Shown: positions 45,898 through 56,467, numbered from the stretch's first letter. The stretch: 64,000 nt of DNA from Ochotona curzoniae (GCF_017591425.1 NW_024466599.1:25954001-26018000), one strand, 5' to 3'. Notes: a model not told the origin generated them from the letters alone. A program made the numbers and translations.

Positions 45898-47449
45898 CCT
45901 TTAACACCCCGCTTGAAGCTTGAAATCCACAAGCTCATTTATAGAATACACTGCTAAGAGGGTAAACAGAGTGTTGCGGACCACAGACACATGGTCATAT
46001 TTCTCATGAGAAAATTTAGGAATATCAAAAGAGCAGTTTTAAAAGCAACCTGACAGCAAGGGTGGGAACACAGCCAAAGCACATAAACACACAATGGTAG
46101 ACATACAGACAGACAAGAAAAGTACAAAAACTATGCCTCCTCCCTCCCTTCCTCCTGCCAGCCATCTCCTGGAGGCCTCTGCTGGCCAGCCACCCTCCCC
46201 GGAGCTCTACCCGATGCCCAGGTTTAGGTTTCCTCTCGGCAGGTGCCACCACAGGCCACCGTGTCCCGCAGCTGTAAGTGCTGACAGAGCGCCTCCCAGC
46301 CATCCAGAAGCTCCTGGAGGGCAGAAGCCTCATCAACTTTGCTTCTCCCCAAGCCTGGAAACTCAAGAGCTGGCCTTCAAGGAGTTTGTGCACAATAAAC
46401 CCGGGGTAAAGCGAATGCCCCGAGAGGTTAAGGATCTCCCCAAGGTCACACAGCTGACAACAAACTCAGCCTTCACCCTGACCCAAGCCACAAAACCCAG
46501 CTTGATCCTTCGACAGCCAGTGCCACTCCACCACTCCACCACTCCACCGAAGGAGTCAGAGGCTTCCCCTCTCCTTGTTCAGGGCCAAAGAAATACTTGT
46601 TACAAACAACAATAGCAAGGGCCACCCACTGGGCAGCATTTTCACTTCCAAGTATTTGCCAAACCAAAAGCCTCCTCCAATTCCTTAAGGGTACAGGATG
46701 ACCCCCGAGACAGACCCAACCCCTCCGTCTTTTCCATTACTCCTGAAACTGGAAGTTTAAACAACTGCTATCAAAACCTGCTTAGAACTCAGAATGCCCT
46801 GTTCGGTATCAGCTGGTTCCACTCTTCTGAGCGCCCACAATCTCCTCTGTGCCCTTCCTCCTACTTGATCTCCCATTCTGCAAGGTAACGATCCCAACAG
46901 CGCAGCCCTGGGGTTCCTTCGAAACTACGGCTCATCCTCAGACACACACACACACAAAAAAAACCAGAAAATTCACTTTTGAGAAACTCTGGATTCTGGC
47001 AACAGGAACCATCAGTCCTTCACTTCAAATCCATGAACCCATGAACGTGGAATACTGAGCGGGGAGGAGGGTGGCCAAGAAGGGAAGGAACAGTCACACA
47101 AACAAAAAGGGGGCTGAAGTTTCTGAAAACACTTTTGTCCAAAGTCAGCTTTCAGCCCACAGTCAAGGCCTGGCTGACACAACTTCTGCTGTCTTCTTTG
47201 ATCGCCTTCCTGGCAGAGAGAGGAGTTAACTGCCAATACCTTCTGCCACGGGCAGACCTAGGAGGGGGACACACCAGCACCGGGGATGACCTGCTCGGGG
47301 TCTCCCCAAACTACTGTCAGCGCCCTCCCCCTTCTGCAAACTGCCACGGGAATGCCCTCCGAGGTGCAGCGGCCAAAGAGTGGAAGCAAGCCTGGCAGTT
47401 GCGAGTAGGAAAACAGCAAGACGGAAAAGCAGCGCGGACGGTAAACAAG
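45898..47449. other. STRN intron 1, promoter-proximal unique sequence
   Basis: Rising GC towards the island, one MIR core, a short (AC)n near 46942, no SINE. Long plus-strand frames (46094-46615, and 47135-48409 across the island) have no recognised product and match no family I know. Confidence 0.5.
46415..46480 (-). mobile_element. MIR core fragment
   Basis: GAGAGGTTAAGGATCTCCCC and AAGGTCACACAGCTGACAAC are the conserved MIR core. An open frame (46094-46615) runs across it and is not taken as a gene. Confidence 0.65.
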
Positions 47450-47652
47450 GCGTCAGCGGTGGGGAGACCTGGAGTGCTGGAAGTGGGGACAGCGACAGGC
47501 AGGGGTGAAGAGGCTCCGGAGGGTGGGATGGGCGCGAGCAACTGGGGAGGGGGACGAGCGCGGACTGGGGGAGGGGGCCGAGGGTCCGGGGCGGGGCGGA
47601 AGACGAGCCGAGAGGCGGGATGCCGAAGGGCCACGGCCGGGAGGGTCCTTAC

Positions 47653-47886
47653 CTGCAGCTCCGCCCGCTCCACCTCCCACTGGGCTCTCTCCACCTCGAA
47701 GCGGGCCCACTCGTGCTGCAGGAAGTGCAGGATCCCCGGGAGGCTGTACTGGGCTCGAGCCGCCCCCGCCGCAGCCGCCCCGTCGCCGGCCGCGGCAGCC
47801 TCTGCCAGAGGCCCGAGCCCCTTGGCACCGCCGGCGCCCGGGTGGTTGTTGCTGAAAAAGACGCCGGGACCCGCCTGCTCGTCCAT
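47653..47886 (-). CDS. STRN: Striatin, coding exon 1 (N-terminal 78 codons)
   Basis: Seen: an ATG at 47886-47884 in a strong Kozak context (GCCGCCATGG) opens 78 codons that end in ...ERAELQ, followed directly by a GTAAGG splice donor (47652-47647), so the exon ends in phase 0. The peptide starts MDEQAGPGVFFSNNHPG, runs through an Ala/Gly-rich stretch (residues 29-45), then has FLQHEWARF at residues 55-63 and the start of an alpha-helical heptad region (ERAQWEVERAELQ). Known: this is the striatin N-terminus; residues 55-63 are the caveolin-binding motif and the helix is the start of the coiled coil that oligomerises striatins and binds the PP2A A/C core in STRIPAK. Striatin is a cytoplasmic and membrane-associated B'''-type PP2A regulatory subunit. 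The calmodulin-binding and WD40 parts are in later exons outside the window. STRN3 and STRN4 are excluded by the first 30 residues. Confidence 0.97.
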
Positions 47887-47958
47887 GGCGGCCCGCAGGA
47901 AACCCGGGGAGCTGCCCAAGGCGCCCAGCAGCGGAGGCAACGGCGGTAGCCGGCAGTG

Positions 47959-47985
47959 CCTCCTCCTCCTCCTCCTCCTCCCTCC
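47959..47985. repeat. (CCT)n / (GGA)n trinucleotide run in the STRN 5' leader
   Basis: About seven CCT units on the plus strand, read as GGA in the STRN leader, 73-99 bases upstream of the start codon. Such GGA runs can form G-rich structure in a 5'UTR. Length is likely variable between individuals. Confidence 0.85.
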
Positions 47986-48106
47986 GCCGCTCCCCGCCCA
48001 CACCCCAGTCAGCAGGGAGCAGCCGCCTGGGCGCGGGGGGCCGGCCGAGCCCGCGACGGGCCGGGAAATGGGTCAACTGCGGCGCGCGGGCGGCCCGGGG
48101 CTTGTT

Positions 48107-48118
48107 GGGAAATGTAGT
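48107..48118 (-). promoter_or_regulatory. ZNF143/THAP11-type ACTACANNTCCC motif
   Basis: The plus strand reads GGGAAATGTAGT, the reverse complement of ACTACATTTCCC, which fits the ACTACANNTCCC core bound by ZNF143 and THAP11/Ronin at many housekeeping CpG promoters. It lies about 220 bp upstream of the STRN ATG and next to GC boxes. Confidence 0.7.
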
Positions 48119-48720
48119 CTCGGGGCGGGGCGCGGGCCTGGGCGGCCTGTGGGGCTTCGCCTCAGCCCCGGGCGTGGCAGACGCCCCGCCTCCGGCCCGC
48201 TGCCGGGACCCGCCCGCCCGGCCGAGGAGCGCGGGTTTCCTCTCGCGCCGGAGGGCCTGGCGCGGGCCTGCGACGCTGGCTGCTCGCTAGCACGCGGAAG
48301 TCCTCGGGCGGCGGTCCCCGCGGCGCGCGAACATTCTCTCTCTGTCTCTCTCACACGCTCGCGGAAGTTGTTACCACGCCAGAATATGAAGCCGACACGC
48401 ACATCGTGAGGGCTTCCTGGCCATTTTGGAAGAAGCCTTACGGTGGCAGGGCCGGGCTCTCCTGCCAGCCGCTTCCATCCTGTCGCCTGCGTTGCGACTT
48501 GGTGGTGTCTGTCCACCGGCGGCTGTGCGCGCGGTGGCCATCGCCCGGCCTCTCCCGAGGGCGCCGGACCTGTTGCCCGAGATGCCCCGTGTCACGAGCC
48601 CCGGTGGCACCCGCGCCTGGGCTCTTGGCTGCGGCTTCCACCTCTCAAAGCTGCTCCGCTCGCTGCCTTAAATCCCGCAAAAGTTCCCAGCCGGCGACTT
48701 GCTAGCTTACCCTCAGGTAC

Positions 48721-49093
48721 TTTTTAACGCAGCTCGGTTGGAGGGACATTTCGATGGTCAGATATCCCGCATCGGGGAGATAAAGATAGATGACACAGTT
48801 CTGTCAGGAAGGGGAGACTGACATATATTTAATCAAGACTTACCAACGTGCCTTAAAGCTACACGACCTGAAAGAACAAAGTCTTGTTTTGTTTTTTCCT
48901 CCCTCTCCGGAGCTGTCTTATCAGGCACTTCTTGGCTTTCAAGTGTCCGGTTCCCGTTTCTTTTTTTTTCCAGGGTTCACTAGCAAACTGGCAACAAAAT
49001 CACCCCCACCAAAGGCGCTACCGCGTCCCTCCCATTGAAGTGACATCTCTAAATGTTTTCCTCCTCTGATGTCCCTGATTTTATATCACTTTA
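48721..49093. other. Unassigned, upstream of STRN
   Basis: Unique-looking sequence between the CpG island and the U2 pseudogene; nothing recognised. Confidence 0.5.
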
Positions 49094-49106
49094 AATTCGC
49101 ACTCTA

Positions 49107-49289
49107 GTCGCTTCTCAGCCTTTTGGCCAAGATCAAGTGTAGTATCTGTTCAGTTTAATATCTGATACGTCCTCTATGCAAGGACAATATATTAAATGGA
49201 TTCTTGAAACTAGGAGTTGGAATAGGAGCTTGCTCAGACTACTCCACGCATCGACCTGGTATTGTAGTACCACCAGGAACGGTGCACCA
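49107..49289 (+). pseudogene. U2 snRNA retropseudogene, nearly full length
   Basis: Starts (g)TCGCTTCTCAGCCTTTTGG and ends GGAACGGTGCACC, matching U2 from end to end. The branch-point recognition segment GTAGTA is intact. Compared with functional U2 it lacks about five bases between GTATCTGTTC and AGTTTAATATC (stem IIa region) and has scattered substitutions. It is followed by an A-rich tail (AAAAATAAATAAATA) and flanked by a 13-bp target duplication, AATTCGCACTCTA (49094-49106) and AATTTGCACTCTA (49303-49315), so it was retroposed, probably by L1 machinery. No U2 promoter elements are seen. Confidence 0.92.
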
Positions 49290-49352
49290 AAAATAAATAA
49301 ATAATTTGCACTCTAACATGGAAAAAGGAAGGCATTTGAAAAAATATATATA

Positions 49353-49689
49353 GGGCCCAGCGGCGTGGCCTAGTGGCTAAAGTCCTTGCCTTGAATGCGC
49401 TGGAATGCCATAAGGGCGCTGGTTCTAATCCCAGCAGCTCCACTTCCCATCCAGCTCCCTGCCTGTGGCCTGGGAAAGCAGTTAAGGACGGCCCAAAGCC
49501 TTGGGGCCCTGTACCCGCTTGGAAAACCTGGAAAGAAGTTCCTGGTACCCGGCTTCGGATCGGCACAGCACCAGCCGTTGTGGTTACTTGGGGAGTGAAT
49601 CATCCGACGGAGGGTCTTCCTCTCTGTCTCTCCTCCTCTCTGTATATCTGACTTTGTAATAAAAATAAATAAATCTTTAAAAAAAAAAA
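49353..49689 (+). mobile_element. CSINE, young type
   Basis: Flanked by GAAAAAATATATATA (49338-49352) and GAAAAAAAATATATATA (49690-49706). B box GGTTCTAATCC intact. Confidence 0.94.
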
Positions 49690-49792
49690 GAAAAAAAATA
49701 TATATAGTTACATATATATCTACATAGATAACAACAGAAAATGAAAGGCACAATAGAATCTCTCGAACAAATTCTTTATTATCCTTTGGTTA

Positions 49793-50062
49793 GGCCCTGC
49801 GCGGTAGCCTGTCGCCTAAAGTCCTTGCCTTGCATGCCCAGGATCCCATATGGGCACCGGTTCTAATCCCAGCAGCCCCGCTTCCCATCCAACTCCCTGC
49901 TTGTGGCGAGGACGGCCCAAAGCCTTGGGACCGTGCACCCATTGGGGAGACCCGCAAGAGGCTCCTGGAGAGGCTTCCGATTGACTCAGCTCCAGCCACT
50001 CTTTGTATGTCTGACTTTCCAATGAAAAATAAAATAATCTTAAAAAAAATTTAAAAAAAAAA
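49793..50062 (+). mobile_element. CSINE with two internal deletions
   Basis: Loses CTGGGAAAGCAGTC after GCTTGTGGC and most of the pyrimidine-rich block before CTTTGTATGTCTGAC. Flanks ATCCTTTGGTT (49781-49791) and ATCCTCCGGTT (50063-50073). Confidence 0.9.
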
Positions 50063-50384
50063 ATCCTCCGGTTGTTGGGATACATTTCAGGATATCAGTC
50101 CTGAGGCACATGGGGGAAAAGAATGTAAAGATGCAGGCTGGTGAGTGACATGTTGGCAAGGGCATCCTGTCCTCTCTCCCCTCCCCCCTGCCACGCAGGG
50201 CTCCTCCTTTTGGAAAGGACAGGAAACACATTGTATCTGCTCTGGTTGCAAAGAAAAGTGGCAGGCTCACTTCGAGCCGCTCAGTGTGTCTGCCTCATGA
50301 ATCCATTCTTTATTACTCAGGCCTGGCTGCACTGCCTATGTCATAAATTATTTGGGCTATAAGTATCCCTTGAGATACAGTCCG

Positions 50385-50480
50385 AGCCTCCCATTTACAG
50401 CTCAGAAAAACTGAAGTGCAAAGAAATTTGAACTCGTCCACAGCGAGGCCTTGCCTCGAATGAGTGGATGAGCATGCAGA
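50385..50480 (-). mobile_element. MIR fragment
   Basis: TCCCATTTACAGCTCAGAAA then AACTGAAGTGCAAAG and GTCCACAGCGAGGCCTTG follow the reversed MIR core order. Diverged. Confidence 0.5.
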
Positions 50481-50717
50481 TTTCCTGAACTCCTCATTAA
50501 CAGGTGGATTCTTCTCTTTCTTTTGTGTTTTTTCAAGAACTTATTCACATTTCATAGTATTGATGCTCCGTGTCATGAAACCCTTCTGTACACCAAAACA
50601 TTAAGATGGATTTTGATAAGGTAAAAATATGAAAAAATAAATATACCTTTCTCTTTTCCCCAAAACTTTCATATGTGATGTTTCTTCTGTAATTTACCAA
50701 AAAAAAGATTACTTTTT

Positions 50718-51194
50718 TTTCTTTTCTTTTTTAATTATATTTCTGACAATCTTTACATAGTTAATTAGGGCTAAAAAGGTTCAAGGGCTACAGGAAAGTG
50801 GGTAAGACTATTATTTCCATATTGTTTCCTTCATGTTTAAAGGGGAATGTTAAGGGAGAAGGCCCACCCAGTTTCCCACCCTCCCTAGGTCCCAGATGTA
50901 GGGCATGCTCCAAGGTTCTTGCTCAAGTGGTTTTGATAGTTCACCAGTTATGAATTGCTGCCAGTCTCGCCACTCCAAGCACGAGGAGGTCATTGAAGAA
51001 TCCACTGGTCGACATAGTCCATCTTAGAGTCTCTGTTTGCCCCATATTTTGCTGCTAAGATATAGCTGAGATGGTTGGTTGACTTGTTCTGTCGTCTGTC
51101 TTTTCTTGGTTAGGGTTCTGAGTCTGGCATTTCGATTGGGGAGATCTCCAAAGAAACTTTGTCTGAGGTGTTCTCAGACCAGATTAAAAAAAAG
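50718..51194 (-). mobile_element. 5'-truncated copy of the composite element's 3' module
   Basis: On the minus strand it reads AATCTGGTCTGAGAACACC, CCTCAGACAAAGTTTCTTTG, GCTTGGAGTGGCGAGACTGG, AACCACTTGAGCAAGAACC, CCCACTTTCCTGTAGCCC and ends in AATTAAAAAAGAAAAG. It aligns along its length with 37545-37955. The target duplication AGATTACTTTTT is perfect (50706-50717 and 51195-51206). Together with the A-rich tail this shows L1-type target-primed insertion. Confidence 0.8.
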
Positions 51195-51206
51195 AGATTA
51201 CTTTTT

Positions 51207-52839
51207 AAAAGAAGACTTTCCTTTATGGATCTTTTACTTTAAAATGCCTACGAGAACACAGACCATCAATCTCAAAATTTCCTCCTGTACCAAATCAGCT
51301 TCTGAAATTGTGTGCTCATCTGTCTTCTCCTTTTTCTGTATTCAGCATGAATTGCTTTAGACACTTTATATTCGGAAAAGCTCACAAATGGTGAACTTTC
51401 ACAAACTAAACCCTTCCATGTAACCCTAACTTGGATCATGAAACAGAAGGCAATGGGACCCTAGAATCTTTCAAATGTACCTTCTCAATCTCTGTGCTGT
51501 CTTAGGAATTAAAAAAAACCTTTTTTTTCTGAAAAGATAACTAGAGAAGATATGATGTTTGTAATTAATCAGACCTAAATTTTATTTCACATACTACTAT
51601 TTCCCAAATATAGAAATCTCATGAAAATGTATTTTTAATGCTTAATTTCTTCATGTTTAGTATATAAAGATATATGTTTAATATATAAACAGTATGTTCC
51701 TTAAACAGCTACTCTGTATAAGTACATGAGAGAAGAAAGACAAAACTTCTTAGCAAAGAACTCGGCATATACCATATACCAAGTAACGACCGCTGTTATG
51801 ATAATAGCATTGACAAGACAACCGAAATGATATACGTAAAAAAAAACTATATAAGAGGCTCACTTCCCATCCCCTATTCAGAATTTTAACATAGACAAGT
51901 TAAACTTTAAAATCTTTTTAAACAAAAAGCAAAACAAACAAAAAAATTTATCAGCTTAATGTTTAAACCTAACCATTAAGTCTCAAACTTCAAGGTGTTG
52001 CTGATTTCCTGGTCTTTTAATTTTAGCATGAATAAGGCTTGTGTGATATAAAATAGGGTTTCCGTCGTGAGAACACAGTGAAGGTTGTAATACTGATGCG
52101 TACGCCTAGGTTCTAAGGTGTAAATTAGGAAATGCTCCAAGGTTTTGTAGCAAACAGGGGCCTTTGTGATTTGTGTGGTTCATGGCATGTATGCTTTGCA
52201 GAATGGGAATTATAGCTATACCCCCAAAAATGAAGACTTTGTTGGCTCTTTCTTTGTATTTTTCCTTTAAGAGGAGTGCTTATTTTTCTAAAACTGCCCA
52301 AAATGACCGGCTATTTGCATCTCTAACTCTTCTAACTGCTCAAAGAAAAGGCTTCAAATTGAATTTGATGGCTCTTTCAGAATTCTGGCCAGAAGAGAAA
52401 GAAAGGGCTGCTTGTTCGGAGCGAGGCCTTCCCAAGGCTAAGGGGAGCTTTAGGGAACAGGACTGTGCAGAATTGCCCCTCTGCTGCCAGCCGTGCTCCC
52501 GCCTGGCTCCCCCAGCCCGCTGGCCTGGGCTCTGAGTCAGCCCTGCTTCCTCCAGCCAGCGGCTCTGTCTGCCTCCCCACCAGTGCCAGCCTCCCTTACT
52601 GCCTGCGTGTGTAATTCGGGTTAGAAAAACAAGACAATAGCAGATCACAAATGGAGAATTTCTATCTGAAACTGTGCAAGAGTTTATATCACTGTTACAT
52701 GACAGGATGGGAAAATAGCCTCTATTTGTTGCTAATATCATCGTCGTTGCTATTGGTATTGTTACTGTTATTAGAATATGATTGAAGAATATGATTGAAG
52801 TTGCTTCTGTAATTTTAAAAGAAGCATTAAGATACAGCT
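51207..52839. other. Unassigned intergenic sequence
   Basis: AT-rich with a GC-richer patch at 52380-52620. A 120-codon plus frame (52173-52535) and a 133-codon minus frame (52340-52741) overlap, and neither is recognised. A 14-base tandem (AGAATATGATTGA) lies near 52771. Confidence 0.45.
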
Positions 52840-52915
52840 TGGGGCATCCTGTATTGGAGCGCTGGGGTACCAGGTACAGCTCTGCTCCCCAGTCTAACTT
52901 TTGGATAGTTCAGCT
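52840..52915 (+). mobile_element. Old CSINE fragment
   Basis: GGGGCATCCTGTATTGGAGC, then GGTACAGCTCTGCTCCCC. Confidence 0.45.
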
Positions 52916-52924
52916 GCTTTTGAA

Positions 52925-53167
52925 GCATTTTTTAAAATGTGCTTGAAAGGCAGTCAATGAGACAGAGACAGGCACTGCAAAGGGCCAAAGCCAGGAATCC
53001 TGCACGCGCCTAGGCCTTGCGTCTCCTGCAGAGGTGGCCGGGACTGCTCAGGCCGTCATTTACCACCTTGCAGCTGTGTTGGCAGCAGACTGGAAGAGAA
53101 GCCAGGGAACAGGGAGTCATGCAGGAAGATCTTCGCAGCGGCACTTAAGCCACTGCACCCCAACACT
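52925..53167 (-). mobile_element. Old CSINE
   Basis: GCTTGAAAGGCAGTCAATGA, AAAGCCAGGAATCCTGC, CACTTAAGCCACTGCACCCC head; head to head with the fragment just before it. Confidence 0.55.
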
Positions 53168-54091
53168 CACCGCTTCTGCCATTTTTCTGTTTTAAAATCT
53201 CTAATGTCAGAAACTTGACTCCTAACTTGTTGGTTCCTTTCCATATCTAAGGTGTCCCCATTTCTAAGCCAGGAACTGAAGTTCAAATACTTAATGTAAT
53301 CTTCAGGGTATAAAAATAACTGTGTGAGTGTGTTTAAGGACATTTTTATAAGTACGTGTTTTTTCCTGCTGACAGTGCAATTGAGGCACACGTATTCCGA
53401 AGTTGAGCCACTTTTCTGCTATTAAACAACCCATCTTGATTTAGGTTTCAGTTGCTCAGAATAGCTCCTCCTCCCCAAACTCTGACCTGGCATTCTTTAG
53501 ACATAAGTAAGTTGGTTTTCAAAAGAATTACAAAATGATATATTGTAAAAAACAAATTCTTTTTGGACAAGCATGAGAGTGTAAAAATCTGGGAAATGTG
53601 CCATGAAAACAAAAAAGCTGAATGAAATTAAAGATATTCAGTACATTTTTAATTTTTGAAAATCCATGCTTTTACTCCTACTTTTAACAGCAGGAGGGAA
53701 GCTACTTTGCACATACTGTGTTTCTCTCCCTCTATTCTGCAAGCCTTCAATATGTGTTCATTATAGTACATACTGTTGTTCTGTCATGGAAAATTCTACC
53801 ATTATCAATGTTACCTCCTTTCCCAGATTTCCACTTGGTGGCAGAACATGAAGTTAACAAGAGCAGGAGGGTAGGAGTGGTTTGAACCAGGCTTATCTGC
53901 ATGTTCACATGAATTCATAATATGTAACACTATGACCAATAAGCTGATTGTATTCAAACTTACAGAGTCCATACACACAAATTCATTATTTAAAAAGATG
54001 ACTTATGATTCTTAGTACATGACAATAACTGAATTAGTACTGCAATATTTTTATGAAAATGTAACCAGGCTAAAACACGAAGGGGAACAGG
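53168..54091. other. Unassigned intergenic sequence
   Basis: AT-rich, no gene or named repeat. Confidence 0.5.
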
Positions 54092-54325
54092 ACTCTGGTG
54101 TTGTGGCACAGTGGATTGAGCTGCTGCTTGCAATACTGGGCATCCCATATCAAAACGTCAGTTTGAGTTCTGGCTGTTCCACTTCGTATCCGGTTCTCTG
54201 AGAAGGCAGTGGAAGATGGGCCACGTTCCTGGGCCCCTAACATCCATGTGGCAGGCTCAGATGGAGCTCTGGGCTCTTGGCTTCATCTTGTTAAGTCTGG
54301 TTGGTTGTCAGGCAAATAAAGAGTA
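54092..54325 (+). mobile_element. Old CSINE
   Basis: GGTGTTGTGGCACAGTGGAT head, CAGTTTGAGTTCTGGC B-box variant; tail short. Confidence 0.7.
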
Positions 54326-54619
54326 AGACTAAAGTAATAATTATTATTTTACAACTGAGCATTTACTCAAGAAAACAAGGCATCTTTACAGATCAGGACA
54401 ATACCATAGGTGCTGGTGTGAGATAAAATGAGAGGGTGAGATATGCAGGGTCAGATTATGCCAGGTTTTTAGAATCATATTCAGAAATTGCTCCTGATGC
54501 TCAATCAACTGATGAGTTTTCAACAGGAGACCATTTCATTTCCAGGGGACAAACATATTTTTTAGGCAAAATTATTATTATTATTTTCTAAGGGAAGGCA
54601 GTAGTTGATAACCTTTTGC

Positions 54620-54745
54620 TAGCTACTCTATGAGCTTTAGTCATCCTTCTCTTACAGATGCAGAAACTAAAAAGTGGAAAAGTGACTTGCCCAGGGTTAC
54701 ACAGACTGTGACAAGAGTCAGATTGTCACCTTGGCAATCGGACTC
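54620..54745 (-). mobile_element. MIR fragment
   Basis: TCTTACAGATGCAGAAACTA, GTGACTTGCCCAGGGTTACA and CAGACTGTGACAAGAGTCAG match the reversed MIR. Confidence 0.7.
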
Positions 54746-55005
54746 TACCACCCACACCCTGAACCGCTTTACTGAACGCAAGCCCTTCTATTTATGATGG
54801 AGATGTATCCCGGTAGCCACTTTAAGTACTGTTAATTTGAAATGTGTTTATTTACATCAATTGAACTTAACAAACATCTTTGCATATCCACACAGCACCA
54901 CAGATTAGGAGCCATGGCCACTTCTCTGTGCCACAAAACAAAATGGAACTACTTATTATTAGCCTAGACAAAGATAAAAATCCAAAATTTAGGGTAGTTT
55001 CTACT

Positions 55006-55154
55006 GAGACAGCTCCTGACATTTGGCTTCGGATTGGCTCAGCTTCAGCCATTGCAGCTCTTTGGGGAGTGAACCAGCAACAGAAGATATTTCTGTCCTC
55101 TCTATAAATCTGCCTTACCAATATAAATAAATAAATTCTTTTTAAAAAAAAAAG
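55006..55154 (+). mobile_element. CSINE, 5' truncated
   Basis: Begins at ACAGCTCCTGACATTTGGC; complete tail AATATAAATAAATAAATTC. Confidence 0.88.
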
Positions 55155-55680
55155 ACACACGGGGGTTGTGATAAGATAATGAGGAGACTTGTCAATGAGC
55201 TAAATACAATGAGAAAGTGAGAAGTACTATCAACCAAAGTGGATTTTTCAAGGAATAGGACAAGATAGTCGAGCCACTTCTAGGGGAGATTATGGGCTCA
55301 AAGGCATGTTTTCAATAAATAGGTGAAGAGTTCAGTCTTAAATTAATTCAGTTTGCAAGCTGACACACCCCATGAGTCAGTAGTTATATGTGTAAATCTG
55401 CTGAGCCGAGAGACAAAGGTTTCAGACAGCCCCAAGGAGAAGTCCTTATGTCATAACTCATGCCATTCCTTACTGCCCCTTGTCACAAGATATGATTGCC
55501 TTATTGTGTAGGCAGAATGTAAGGCTAACACGGAAGATTCTGTGCTCAACCGTTCACTACCATAGTAGCAATGCCTGGCATAAACAAGAGGTCTTTAAAA
55601 GCCATGGAAAATGCATGTTCTTAAAAAAAAAAAACCACAGCGAAATATGGATTTCAAAATTTTCTACAACATAAGCATCT
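55155..55680. other. Unassigned intergenic sequence
   Basis: Nothing recognised. Confidence 0.5.
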
Positions 55681-56003
55681 TTTTTTTCCCCACAAAGATT
55701 TCTTTTTATTTCTGTTGGAGAAGGAGAGAAGGAGAAAGACAGAGAGAGGTCTGTCTATTGGTTCACTCCTCCTAAGTGGCCACAATAGCTAGAGCTGAGA
55801 CGATCTGAAGCCAGAAACTTCCTCTGGGTCTCCCACATGGGTGCAGGGTCCCGAGGCTTCGGGCTGTCCTCGACTGCTTTCCCAGGCCACAAACAGGGAG
55901 CTGGATGGGAAGTGGAGCAGCCAGGATATGAACTGGGTACACCCATATGGGATCCTGGTACATGCAAGGCAAGGATTTAGCCACTGAGCCATTGTGCCAG
56001 GCC
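55681..56003 (-). mobile_element. CSINE, young type
   Basis: Full reversed copy ending CATTGTGCCAGGCCC. Confidence 0.92.
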
Positions 56004-56105
56004 CAACAAAAACATATCTTAATTTCATTTTCCATTAAGCCTTAATTTACCCATGTAGTGACTTCCCTACAAATTCACTGTTTAATGAATGAAATGACAT
56101 TAGAG

Positions 56106-56378
56106 AATAGGCATTGTGGCACAGCAAGTTAAAGCAACCCTTGAATCCTCCACATCGCACACTCGAGTGTCAGCTCATGTCCTCCTGGCTGCCCTGATCA
56201 GGTCCAGCTTTCTGCTAATGTATCCTTGGAGGCAGCAGAAGATGGAGCAAATGCTCGGGCCCCTTTAGCTGGCACAGTCCTGACTGACGTAAGTATTTGG
56301 GGAGTGAAAGAGGTGAACAAGCTCTTTGTCTCTGTCTCTTGCTCTGCTTTTCAAGTAGATGAAAAGATTTTTAAAACT
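56106..56378 (+). mobile_element. Old CSINE
   Basis: TAGGCATTGTGGCACAGCAA head, CAGCTCATGTCC B-box variant, tail degenerate. Confidence 0.7.
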
Positions 56379-56467
56379 ATACAGCAATAGAAATATCATT
56401 ACAAACATTTGTGACAGACAGCAAGTCAGGTTCTCCTTCTACCTGTTCAGTGTCAAGAAGTACAGTA

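Larger units (their letters stand above)
1..47652 (-). other. STRN: STRN intron 1 (donor at 47652; acceptor outside window)
   Basis: The donor GTAAGG begins at 47652 on the minus strand. No reading frame below it matches the next conserved striatin segment (the coiled coil beginning with the residues after ELQ), so the whole left part of the window is taken as first intron. It holds the SINEs, LTRs, LINEs and the GC-rich composite listed separately. A large repeat-rich first intron is expected for this gene. Whether a nested non-coding transcript exists cannot be told from sequence. Confidence 0.85.
47450..48720. promoter_or_regulatory. STRN: CpG-island promoter of STRN
   Basis: A dense CpG, GC-rich block, sharply different from the AT-rich flanks, covers STRN exon 1 and about 800 bp upstream of its ATG. 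It contains GGGGCGGGGC-type GC boxes (about 48121-48130 and near 48180), a ZNF143-type motif (48107-48118), GCGGAAGT ETS-like sites near 48295 and 48361, and a CCATTTTGG YY1-like site near 48421. No TATA box is evident, as is usual for such promoters. The transcription start is not visible directly; from the motifs I infer it between about 47990 and 48110 on the minus strand. The island could also fire on the plus strand. Confidence 0.85.

Noticed and set aside
46094..46615. 173-codon plus-strand frame
   Set aside because: Includes a MIR core and shows no conserved domain; lies in STRN intron 1 on the opposite strand.
47317..48076. Long minus-strand frames (228 and 207 codons) at STRN exon 1
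   Set aside because: The first is the true STRN frame extended through the splice donor and 5' leader; the second is another frame of the same GC-rich DNA and starts from TTG.
47135..48409. 424-codon plus-strand open frame
   Set aside because: It lies across the STRN CpG island, antisense to exon 1. High GC lowers stop frequency, and the peptide is low-complexity Arg/Gly/Pro/Ala with no family match.
48295..48430. Second protein-coding gene starting at ATGAAGCCGACACGC on the plus strand
   Set aside because: The frame ends after seven codons and no downstream exon can be recognised.
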